Source of the DNA: UBA4292 sp964648695
Lineage (GTDB): Bacteria; Bacillota; Clostridia; Lachnospirales; Lachnospiraceae
Reading direction: 5' to 3'
DNA length: 64,000 nucleotides
NCBI GenBank assembly: GCA_964648695.1
Contig: CAZYLH010000002.1
Coordinates: 13,655 to 77,654, forward strand
Part shown: piece by piece, positions 7,990-15,840 of the stretch
Position numbering within the stretch: the first letter of the stretch is position 1
How the letters are laid out: the number at the start of each line of letters is the position of its first letter
Translations under genes and position numbers: made by a program
Notes under the pieces: model-generated
What the model was told of the DNA's origin: nothing
The model's input: the letters and a program-made list of their open reading frames with translations, nothing else
The model's database searches: none

Positions 7990-9951
7990 TTATTTATCCT
8001 GGCAAGTCTCCACCTGGCGGATCGCCTTGGTGTCAATCTCCTCCCTGATGGCACTTATAAACTCTGCTAAAGGCTTTGTGCCCTCGTTTCCGGCAAAGCG
8101 ACTGCTTACAGAAACGCTGCCCTCTGCCTGCTCCTTCTCTCCCACGATCAGCCAATAAGGCAGACGGTCATTTCTAGCCTCACGTATCTTATAGCCGATC
8201 TTTTCTGAGCGGTTGTCCACCGTGGCGTCAATCTTGTTCTTCTTAAGCTCTGCGCAAACCTGCTCTGCATACTCCGTAAACTTTTCGGAGATCGGAAGCA
8301 CCCTTACCTGCTCCGGGCACAGCCATGTGGGGAATTTTCCCGCATAATGCTCTATAAGCCATGCCAGAGTTCTCTCATAGCAGCCGATTGATGTCCTGTG
8401 AATGATGTAAGGACGCACCTTCTCACCCTTCTGGTCGATGTAGTACATATCAAACTGCTCTGCAAGCAGAGCGTCCCACTGAATGGTGATCATGGTGTCT
8501 TCCTTGCCGTATACATTTTTGGCATTGATATCCACCTTTGGACCGTAAAAGGCTGCCTCGCCCACATCCTCGACAAACGGAATATCAAGCTCCGTCATGA
8601 CGCGGCGGATATGGCCCTCTGTCTCCTCCCAAACCGCAGCATCCCCAATATACTTTTCGCGGTTATTGGGATCCCACTTTGAGAGATGATATGTCACCTC
8701 ATCGTTTAAGCCTAATGTTGTAAGACAGTGCTTTGCAAGCGCAAGGCAGTTTTTAAACTCCTCCACCATCTGATCCGGACGCACAATCAAATGTCCCTCC
8801 GAGATGGTAAACTGGCGCACTCTGGTAAGACCGTGCATCTCACCGGAATCCTCATTTCTAAAGAGCGTGGAAGTCTCGCCCATGCGGATGGGAAGATCTC
8901 TGTAGGAGTGCTGCTCACTCTTATACACATAGTACTGGAACGGGCAGGTCATTGGACGAAGCGCAAAAACCTCTTTATCCTTTTCCTCATCCCCGAGGAC
9001 AAACATCCCTTCCTGATAGTGATCCCAGTGACCAGAGATCTTATACAGATCTGACTTTGCCATCAAAGGGGTCTTTGTGCGAACATATCCCCACTCATTA
9101 TCCTCCAGATCCTCGATCCACCTCTGCATCTTCATCACCATCTTTGTTCCCTTAGGTGTAAGAAGCGGCAGACCCTGTCCGATGACATCCACCGTGGTAA
9201 AAAGCTTCATCTCCCGTCCAAGACGGTTGTGATCGCGCAGCTTTGCATCCTCAAGCTTTGCCAAATACTCTGCCAGCTCATCCTTAGTGCCAAATGCAGA
9301 GCCGTAAATTCTCTGAAGCCTTGCTTTTGAAGAATCTCCTCTCCAGTATGCCATGGATGAGCTTGTGAGCTTAAACGCCTTAATCCCCTTTGTACTCATC
9401 AGATGTGGGCCGGCGCACAGATCGACAAAACCTCCCTGATCATAAAAGGAAATCTCGGCCGCCTCCGGTAGCTCCTCTATAAGTTCTACCTTAAACGGCT
9501 CGTTCTTCTCCTTCATAAGGGCGATGGCCTCATTCCTTGGAAGCGTAAAGCGGGTGATCTTCTTTCCTTCCTTGATGATCTTTTTCATCTCCGCCTCAAT
9601 CCTGTCCAAATCCTCTCTGGAGAAGGGGCAAGCCTCAAAGTCATAATAAAAGCCCTCGTCGATGGCAGGCCCGATTGTAACCTTCGCATCCGGAAATAAG
9701 CGCTTTACTGCCTCCGCCATAACATGGGATGCGGTGTGACGAAGCACGCGAAGTCCCTCCGGATCCTTTGCGGTTAAGATATTAAGACTGCAGTCTCTAT
9801 CTATCACAGTCCGCAAGTCCTTCACTTCACCGTCAACCTCTCCGGCACATGCAGCTCTTGCCAGCCCTTCACTGATGTCCGTGGCGATCTCGATAATACT
9901 CTTTGCCTCATCATACTCCTTTACGGAGCCGTCTTTTAAAATGATCTTCAT
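7990..9951 (-). CDS. thrS: Threonyl-tRNA synthetase
   Basis: A 653-aa class II synthetase charging tRNA-Thr. In order it has a TGS domain (about 1-60), an editing/SAD domain with the metal-binding HTASH and a later CAGPH, the catalytic core with motif 2 around FRNEDSGEMHGLTRVRQF and motif 3 in IGCYERTLAWLIEHYAG, and an anticodon-binding domain. The start ATG follows AGGAAAAGC. Only about 60 bp separate it from scpB, too short for the T-box leader found on many Gram-positive thrS genes. Confidence 0.97.
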   Translation of the reverse strand: MKIILKDGSVKEYDEAKSIIEIATDISEGLARAACAGEVDGEVKDLRTVIDRDCSLNILTAKDPEGLRVLRHTASHVMAEAVKRLFPDAKVTIGPAIDEGFYYDFEACPFSREDLDRIEAEMKKIIKEGKKITRFTLPRNEAIALMKEKNEPFKVELIEELPEAAEISFYDQGGFVDLCAGPHLMSTKGIKAFKLTSSSMAYWRGDSSKARLQRIYGSAFGTKDELAEYLAKLEDAKLRDHNRLGREMKLFTTVDVIGQGLPLLTPKGTKMVMKMQRWIEDLEDNEWGYVRTKTPLMAKSDLYKISGHWDHYQEGMFVLGDEEKDKEVFALRPMTCPFQYYVYKSEQHSYRDLPIRMGETSTLFRNEDSGEMHGLTRVRQFTISEGHLIVRPDQMVEEFKNCLALAKHCLTTLGLNDEVTYHLSKWDPNNREKYIGDAAVWEETEGHIRRVMTELDIPFVEDVGEAAFYGPKVDINAKNVYGKEDTMITIQWDALLAEQFDMYYIDQKGEKVRPYIIHRTSIGCYERTLAWLIEHYAGKFPTWLCPEQVRVLPISEKFTEYAEQVCAELKKNKIDATVDNRSEKIGYKIREARNDRLPYWLIVGEKEQAEGSVSVSSRFAGNEGTKPLAEFISAIREEIDTKAIRQVETCQDK

Positions 9952-10010
9952 GCTTTTCCTTTCTCTTATAAGACTACTGTAAGCTCTATATCAGGCACAT
10001 AACGCACAAA

Positions 10011-10634
10011 TCAAACCGTAATTTCCTGGCGCGCCTCCTGCTCAAACTCCTGAATCTGTTCGGAAGTAGTTTTCGGAAGCGACTCCACACTGTTAAGCCC
10101 AAAGCGGCGTAGGAACTCCTCCGTGGTGGCAAATAATATCGGTCTTCCAGGGGCGTCAAGCCTGCCAACCTCCTCAACCAAACCGTATTCTACCAGCTTG
10201 TTTACCGCAAAATCACTTTTTACTCCGCGGATACGCTCTACATCCCCCTTTGTCACCGGCTGCTTATAGGCGATAATGCTTAAGGTCTCCAGTGCAGTCT
10301 GCGTAAGCTGCGGCTTTTTAGGCTGAGCCGCAATGCGGATAAGCTGGGGATAATATTCCTTTTTTGTGCAAAGCTGTACGTGATCCTCAAAAATCTGTAT
10401 AAAGATACCCCTTCTCTGCTCCTTATAAGAATCCGAAAGCCACTTGAGAAGTATCACAATATTTTCTTTGTCCATCCCTAAAGCGGCCGCGATTTTATCT
10501 ATCTTTACGGACTTACCCATGGCAAATAAAATCGCCTCTATGGCTCCCATCGCTTCATCATCCGAAAGCTCGGCAAAAAGCTCCTCCTGTTTATAGCCCT
10601 CCACCATGATATCCTCTTTCATCTCATCACTCAT
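10011..10634 (-). CDS. scpB: Segregation and condensation protein B
   Basis: A 207-aa winged-helix partner of SMC-ScpA in chromosome condensation. The typical core is seen in AIEAILFAMGKSV, TQTALETLSIIAYKQPVTKGDVERIRG and GRLDAPGRPILFATT. It overlaps the end of scpA by 8 bp, the usual scpA-scpB order. The C-terminal tail is Glu/Gln rich. Starting at the first ATG puts it inside the scpA overlap, which suggests coupled translation. Confidence 0.96.
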   Translation of the reverse strand: MSDEMKEDIMVEGYKQEELFAELSDDEAMGAIEAILFAMGKSVKIDKIAAALGMDKENIVILLKWLSDSYKEQRRGIFIQIFEDHVQLCTKKEYYPQLIRIAAQPKKPQLTQTALETLSIIAYKQPVTKGDVERIRGVKSDFAVNKLVEYGLVEEVGRLDAPGRPILFATTEEFLRRFGLNSVESLPKTTSEQIQEFEQEARQEITV

Positions 10635-11415
10635 ACTGCTCCAGTTCCTCCCTGCTGATGGCAGTCTCGGCCCCCTCGTTCCAATCCATAATTATGTCCC
10701 CGAAGGTCTCCTCCTGGCTTGCGCTTATCGCTCCGACCTTCATCAGCTCCAAAATAGCCAAAAAAGTCACCACAAGTCCGTGACGGCTTTCTTCCCTCAC
10801 GAGGAGCTTTTTAAAGGAAAAGTGCTTCTCCTTTTTTGCATAATCACATACATGCGTCAGCTTGTCGGCAAGCTTTACAGGCTCATGCCGTATATTTCCA
10901 AAGCGGCTCCTTATTGGATCAAGCTTATCCACCTGTCTGTGCATGAGCATGGAAAAGATCTGCTGCATTTTTTGTAGCGTCAGATCTGCCAAAAGCTCAT
11001 CCATATCCACCTCGGGTTCGTATTTTTCCACCTCTTTTGGAAGGGTGGGATCTTTATAGAAATATTTTTGCGCATCATCCTGACCCGCCACCAAGCCGCT
11101 CGCCAGCATCTTGTACGTCTTGTACTCGACAAGCCTTGCCACCAGCTCCTCTCTTGGGTCAATCTCCTCCCCATTCTCATCCTCTTCTGGCGGAAGGAGC
11201 ATCTTAGTCTTGATGTCGATGAGCGTCGCCGCCATCACCATAAACTCGCTGACAAGATTTAAATCCTCTTTGTCCATGTGGCTTACATAGTCAAGATATT
11301 GCTCTGTGATCAGCACGATGGGGATATCATAAATGCTGACCTTATTTTTTTCAATCAGGTGTAAAAGCAGGTCTAAAGGCCCCTCAAACACCTCAAGCTT
11401 TACCGATAACTTCAT
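10627..11415 (-). CDS. scpA: Segregation and condensation protein A (kleisin)
   Basis: A 262-aa kleisin bridging SMC heads. The N-terminal signature is VFEGPLDLLLHLIEKNKVSIYDIPI, then EDLNLVSEFMVMAATLIDIKTKMLLP, with a C-terminal winged helix (FLAILELMKVGAI). It overlaps both the phosphoesterase gene upstream (4 bp) and scpB downstream (8 bp), indicating one compact operon. Confidence 0.96.
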   Translation of the reverse strand: MKLSVKLEVFEGPLDLLLHLIEKNKVSIYDIPIVLITEQYLDYVSHMDKEDLNLVSEFMVMAATLIDIKTKMLLPPEEDENGEEIDPREELVARLVEYKTYKMLASGLVAGQDDAQKYFYKDPTLPKEVEKYEPEVDMDELLADLTLQKMQQIFSMLMHRQVDKLDPIRSRFGNIRHEPVKLADKLTHVCDYAKKEKHFSFKKLLVREESRHGLVVTFLAILELMKVGAISASQEETFGDIIMDWNEGAETAISREELEQYE

Positions 11416-12320
11416 AGATCATCATTCCATTCCTCCGGAAAAAGATCTATAACAACCAGTTCCGGCTTGTTAAATAAACGAAAATTTATTGAATGGGTGC
11501 CAAGTCCGGCGCTGACCGCACACTTCCCCACTCCATTTTTTTCTTCATACCATCCCTTTGCATATCTTGGAAAAAGAGATGGCTGCGGGGATATGAGCGG
11601 CCCGATAATGGGAAGCACCACCGTGCCCCCGTGAAAATGCCCCGACAGCACAAAATCCGCTCCTCCCTGCCAGTAGCTCTCCATATACTGAGGGGTGTGC
11701 GCCATCACAATGTTAAAGCGCTCCTTATTTTCGAAGATACCATTTTTAAGATGCCGCTTTAGATAAGAAGCTCTCATCCTTTTTCTTATAGGAAATCTTT
11801 TGTAATACTTTTTAGTTATGCATAAGCCCCAGAGATTAACTCCCTCTCCTAAGCTTACACCCTTATCCGCAAGGTATTCCACTTTATACTTCTTAAGAAG
11901 CTTGCTAAACTCCCACCACCAGCCGGGGTAACGCCCAGCCTCTATCTTCATTCTCTGCTCATGGTTTCCTTCTGCATAATAAACAGGAAAACGCCCAGAA
12001 AGACCTTTTAGTACGCTCTCAAGCGCAAAAAAATCCATCTTTTGATATGGCTTTACCACCATCATATCTCCGCCGATGAGCACCACATCCGGTTTTGCGT
12101 CTATGATTCTTTTAAGGAGCTTTTCATTATCTTTTCCAAAGGTATTCCCATGAAGATCTGTCAAAAAAGCTATTCTAAGGGGCTTTTTTATGCGCGAATC
12201 CCTAAGGCTATAGTATTTTACGGTCAAATCTTTTTTTTCATATGCTGAGCGCATAAGCGCTGCCGCAACTAAAGCTCCCGTTAAGGGCAACAACCATTTA
12301 TTGATCTTTCTTGCGCTCAA
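11412..12320 (-). CDS. Membrane-anchored calcineurin-like metallophosphoesterase (YkuE type)
   Basis: A 302-aa protein with a short N-terminal hydrophobic stretch (about 9-24) that could anchor or export it. The dinuclear metal motifs are all present: FLTDLHGN (Asp-x-His), VLIGGDMM, YAEGNHEQ and VLSGHFHGG. The initiation codon is a TTG at 12320, six nt after a good GGAG. Relatives of this type act on phosphodiesters at the membrane; the substrate cannot be told from sequence. It overlaps scpA by 4 bp. Confidence 0.85.
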   Translation of the reverse strand: MSARKINKWLLPLTGALVAAALMRSAYEKKDLTVKYYSLRDSRIKKPLRIAFLTDLHGNTFGKDNEKLLKRIIDAKPDVVLIGGDMMVVKPYQKMDFFALESVLKGLSGRFPVYYAEGNHEQRMKIEAGRYPGWWWEFSKLLKKYKVEYLADKGVSLGEGVNLWGLCITKKYYKRFPIRKRMRASYLKRHLKNGIFENKERFNIVMAHTPQYMESYWQGGADFVLSGHFHGGTVVLPIIGPLISPQPSLFPRYAKGWYEEKNGVGKCAVSAGLGTHSINFRLFNKPELVVIDLFPEEWNDDL

Positions 12321-12365
12321 CTAAAGCTCCTTTCATAGACTCCTAAGGCTTTTCATAAGTCGCTG

Positions 12366-13652
12366 TCAAAAACCGTGGGACGGATAAACTCCAAACTCAT
12401 ATCCCGCCTCGCGAACTCCATCGATCAAATCCGCAAGAATATTGGTGTTAGTAGATGATACTCCGTGCAGCAGGAATATCTCGCCGGGATGGAGGCTGTC
12501 TAGACAGTCCTGAAGGGCAGTCTCCTCATCTGGCTGATCATCCACTATCCAGTCCCTATGGGCATAACTCCAAAAAACTGCGTGATAGCCCATGGAATTT
12601 ATAAGCGCTAAGGACTGCTCACTAAAGATACCTGCGGGGTAACGGAAAAGCGTCATCTCATAGCCAAACTCTTCTAATACATAGTCATGAACCCAGGAGA
12701 TATCCTCATACTCCTCCTCAAGCCCCAGTGAGGGCATACCAGCTGAGGGGTGTGAGCTTGAGTGATTTCCCAGCTGATGTCCCTCGTCTATGATTCTCTG
12801 CACCAGGTCGGGATTTTCCGTGACAAACTGCTTCGTCACAAAGAACACCGCTTTTACATCCTTCTCTTTTAAGATGTCCAAGATCGTCGGCGTATATCCC
12901 GCCTCATAGCCCTCGTCAATGGTAAGGTAAACTAGATTTTCCGTGCTTGGGCCGATAAAATCAACACCGTAATCTCCGTATAAACTCTCGTAATATAAAA
13001 CGCCGGTGGGGCGGTTTTGCTCATCAACGCTTGTGCCATAGCCGTAAGGAATGGTTTCATTTGAGATGGCTGCCAGCTCGTCCATGCTTTTAGATTCTAA
13101 CTCGCATGCCTCATCCTGGGCATCATCTGATTCTTCTGTGGTTTCCGCCTCATCAGCTGGCATGGTGATAACCACATCATCCTCCACCACCAAAAGGTAG
13201 TCACTTGCCGCATAGCATACAGTGCCATCATAGATAACCTGGCTCCACGTACCGTCATCGCTTATGCTTATACGCTCTATTTGCTCCTGTGCGATCAAAA
13301 GCCCATAGCTTTCATACTCCGTTCCCGGGCCGCTTCGCAAATTTATATTTACCTTTGCCTCCACAATCTGGTTGACTCTAATGTAGCCGTCAGCGATCGC
13401 ATAAGTCTGCTCTGTCGCCTCTTCCGTCTCATCTTCCACGGACACGGTGGCTGTGACCTCCTCAGTTGTTAGGCCCTCAGCTTCCTCCTCATCATCCTCT
13501 TCTTCTACATCATTTGCGGAGGTGCTTACCGTTTCTGAAAGCGTGGGCGCTGTATCCGGCAAAATATGTGAGCATGCCGTTATAAAAAGCGCTGCCAAGA
13601 GTATAGCCAAGAACAAATTTATACCCTGACGCTTTTGTCTGTTTGTAGTCAT
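12366..13652 (-). CDS. PdaA-like polysaccharide deacetylase lipoprotein with SH3 domain
   Basis: A 428-aa exported enzyme. The lipobox FITAC predicts lipidation at Cys27. An acidic linker (about 48-85) leads to an SH3b domain (about 90-157), a second acidic segment and a NodB domain (about 235-425). The metal site is TIDEG (Asp246-Glu247) and HSSSH (297-301), with RYPAG (337-341) and LLHG (395-398). The DEGYE form and the FWSYAHRDW stretch resemble PdaA-type muramic acid deacetylases rather than classical chitin deacetylases, so a peptidoglycan substrate is likely. It has its own promoter (13688-13716). Confidence 0.87.
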   Translation of the reverse strand: MTTNRQKRQGINLFLAILLAALFITACSHILPDTAPTLSETVSTSANDVEEEDDEEEAEGLTTEEVTATVSVEDETEEATEQTYAIADGYIRVNQIVEAKVNINLRSGPGTEYESYGLLIAQEQIERISISDDGTWSQVIYDGTVCYAASDYLLVVEDDVVITMPADEAETTEESDDAQDEACELESKSMDELAAISNETIPYGYGTSVDEQNRPTGVLYYESLYGDYGVDFIGPSTENLVYLTIDEGYEAGYTPTILDILKEKDVKAVFFVTKQFVTENPDLVQRIIDEGHQLGNHSSSHPSAGMPSLGLEEEYEDISWVHDYVLEEFGYEMTLFRYPAGIFSEQSLALINSMGYHAVFWSYAHRDWIVDDQPDEETALQDCLDSLHPGEIFLLHGVSSTNTNILADLIDGVREAGYEFGVYPSHGF

Positions 13653-13687
13653 CTTAAAATACTTCCTCTCTCTTAAAAGTCCACTGC

Positions 13688-13716
13688 ATTATACACTACA
13701 GGCAAAAAATAGTCAA
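13688..13716 (-). promoter_or_regulatory. Promoter of the PdaA-like deacetylase gene
   Basis: On the minus strand TTGACT (13711-13716) and a perfect TATAAT (13688-13693) are 17 bp apart. The leader would be about 30 nt and contains GAGGAAG as ribosome site. Confidence 0.78.
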
Positions 13717-13742
13717 TCAATGCCGGGCTTTATTCACTCTTA

Positions 13743-15575
13743 CTACTGCTGATTTTTCTTATTCATCGCCCGCTTTCTTAAGGTGGAATCCAGTATCTTC
13801 TTTCTTATTCGAAGGTTCTTTGGCGTCACCTCCAAAAGCTCGTCATCGTCTATAAACTCCATGCACTGCTCAAGGCTCATATTTATTGGCGGAACCAGTC
13901 GCAGAGCGTCGTCAGCGGAGGAGGATCTGGTGTTTGTCAGATGCTTTGCCTTGCATACATTTACCTCGATATCCTCGCTTCGTCCCGTCTGACCTACTAT
14001 CATTCCCGCATAGACCTGTTCGCCGGGCCCAATAAAGAGGTTTCCCCTCTCCTGTGCATTATAAAGACCATATGTAAGACTCTCACCGGACTCATAGGCG
14101 ATTAAGGAGCCTGACTTTCTAAACTGGATCGGCCCCCGGTATGGCTCATAGCCATCAAAGATGGTGTTCATGATGCCATTACCCTTGGTGTCCGTCATAA
14201 ATTCTCCCCGATAGCCGATAAGTCCTCTTGAGGGAATTCGAAACTCAAGCCTTGTATAGCCTCCAGAGGCGCTTCCCATGCCAGAAAGCTCACCCTTTCT
14301 ATTGGAAAGCTTTTGGATCACGCTTCCGGAAAACTCATCCGGAACATCCACATATACTAACTCCATGGGCTCAAGAACTCTGCCGCGCTCATCAAGCTTA
14401 GTTAAAACTTCCGCTCTGCTTACCGCAAATTCATAGCCCTCGCGCCTCATATTCTCGACAAGGACGGATAAGTGAAGCTCTCCTCTTCCGGACACCTTGA
14501 ATGCGTCCGTGTTTTCCGTCTCCTCCACACGAAGGGAGACATCTGTGTTAAGCTCCCTAAAAAGGCGGTCTCTAAGATGCCTTGATGTGACATACTTTCC
14601 TTCCTTGCCGGCGAGAGGACTGTCATTTACCATAAAGTGCATGGCGATGGTTGGCTCGGAAATCTTCTGGAACGGGATTGGCTCCGGGTTTTGCACATCG
14701 CAGATGGTATCTCCGATGTGCAGATCGCTTATACCGGAAATTGCCACAATCGAGCCAAAGCCCGCCTCCATAACCTCCACCTTATTAAGCCCGTTGTACT
14801 CATAGAGCCTTCCGATCTTTACTTTCATTTTCTTGTCCAGATCATGGGCGTTTACCACAATCAAATCCTGATTTGTGCGTATCACACCGTCCTCCACCTT
14901 GCCAACGCCTATACGCCCAACATACTCATTATAGTCGATGGTGCTTATGAGCATTCTGGCGGGGGCGTCCATATCACCTTCCGGTGCTGGAATGCTCTTA
15001 ACGATGGTCTCAAACAGGGGCTCCATGTCCTTTTTCTCATCCGCAAGGTCGCTTAGCGCAAATCCCTCCTTTGCGGAGGCAAAGATAAACGGGCAATCTA
15101 ACTGCTTATCATTAGCATCTAAGTCCATCAAAAGCTCAAGCACCTCATCCACAACCTCCTCGGGTCTTGCCCCGGGGCGGTCTATCTTGTTGATGCATAC
15201 GACCACGGACAGATCTAACTCAAGCGCTTTTTTTAGCACAAATTTTGTCTGCGGCATCGGCCCCTCAAAGGCGTCAACAACCAGCACAACGCCGTCCACC
15301 ATCTTTAACACGCGCTCCACCTCGCCGCCAAAATCGGCATGTCCTGGGGTGTCCACAATATTTATCTTTATATCCTTATAATATACGGCAGTGTTCTTAG
15401 AAAGAATAGTTATTCCTCTCTCCCGCTCGATGTCATTAGAGTCCATCACACGCTCCGCCACCTCCTGGTTTTCCCTAAAAACTCCGCTCTGCTTTAAGAG
15501 CTCATCCACCAGAGTGGTCTTTCCATGATCCACATGCGCAATGATGGCTATATTTCTTATCTCTTCTCTCTTCAT
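13743..15575 (-). CDS. typA: Ribosome-associated GTPase TypA/BipA
   Basis: A 610-aa translational GTPase that acts on the 50S ribosome. The G domain shows AHVDHGKTT (13-21), DTPGHADFGGEVERVL and NKIDRPGARP; domains II, III and V follow, with the family-specific RGELHLSVLVENMRREGYEF and LTNTRSSSADDALRL. I start it at the ATG at 15575, 7 nt after GAGGAAG. An upstream in-frame codon at 15659 would add 28 residues lacking family similarity and lies upstream of the likely transcription start. The Lys/Arg-rich C-terminus is normal for TypA. Confidence 0.97.
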   Translation of the reverse strand: MKREEIRNIAIIAHVDHGKTTLVDELLKQSGVFRENQEVAERVMDSNDIERERGITILSKNTAVYYKDIKINIVDTPGHADFGGEVERVLKMVDGVVLVVDAFEGPMPQTKFVLKKALELDLSVVVCINKIDRPGARPEEVVDEVLELLMDLDANDKQLDCPFIFASAKEGFALSDLADEKKDMEPLFETIVKSIPAPEGDMDAPARMLISTIDYNEYVGRIGVGKVEDGVIRTNQDLIVVNAHDLDKKMKVKIGRLYEYNGLNKVEVMEAGFGSIVAISGISDLHIGDTICDVQNPEPIPFQKISEPTIAMHFMVNDSPLAGKEGKYVTSRHLRDRLFRELNTDVSLRVEETENTDAFKVSGRGELHLSVLVENMRREGYEFAVSRAEVLTKLDERGRVLEPMELVYVDVPDEFSGSVIQKLSNRKGELSGMGSASGGYTRLEFRIPSRGLIGYRGEFMTDTKGNGIMNTIFDGYEPYRGPIQFRKSGSLIAYESGESLTYGLYNAQERGNLFIGPGEQVYAGMIVGQTGRSEDIEVNVCKAKHLTNTRSSSADDALRLVPPINMSLEQCMEFIDDDELLEVTPKNLRIRKKILDSTLRKRAMNKKNQQ

Positions 15576-15649
15576 CCTATACTTCCTCTTATCTAAAATC
15601 TGTACTCCAAAGAAGACGCGTCTGTAAATGTCCCCTTCTCGCCCGTCTA

Positions 15650-15677
15650 ATTCTAGCACATATCCGGCTTATTGCAA
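15650..15677 (-). promoter_or_regulatory. Extended -10 promoter of typA
   Basis: Minus strand: TTGCAA (15672-15677), 16-bp spacer, then TGC-TAGAAT with the hexamer at 15650-15655. The TGn before the hexamer makes an extended -10. The transcript would begin near 15643, downstream of the alternative start at 15659, which supports the shorter protein. Confidence 0.65.
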
Positions 15678-15840
15678 GCATTTTTTCTTGCCAAAACCTT
15701 TAGCACAAAGGCTTAAGAGTCCCTCTTATCTCGCGGAAACTGCAATATTAAATTCATATTTTATTAACATATATGGGTTACAATAAGTGCGATTTAGTAG
15801 CGATTATTCTATCCTGCCATCGGCAGAGAAAGTGTGGACT

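Noticed and set aside
9952..10010. T-box leader upstream of thrS
   Set aside because: Only about 60 bp lie between scpB and thrS; no room for a stem I, T-box sequence and terminator.
15787..15840. Upstream GTG start for the class A PBP
   Set aside because: No ribosome site before it, and the extra 18 residues do not resemble class A PBPs; the ATG at 15841 is preferred.
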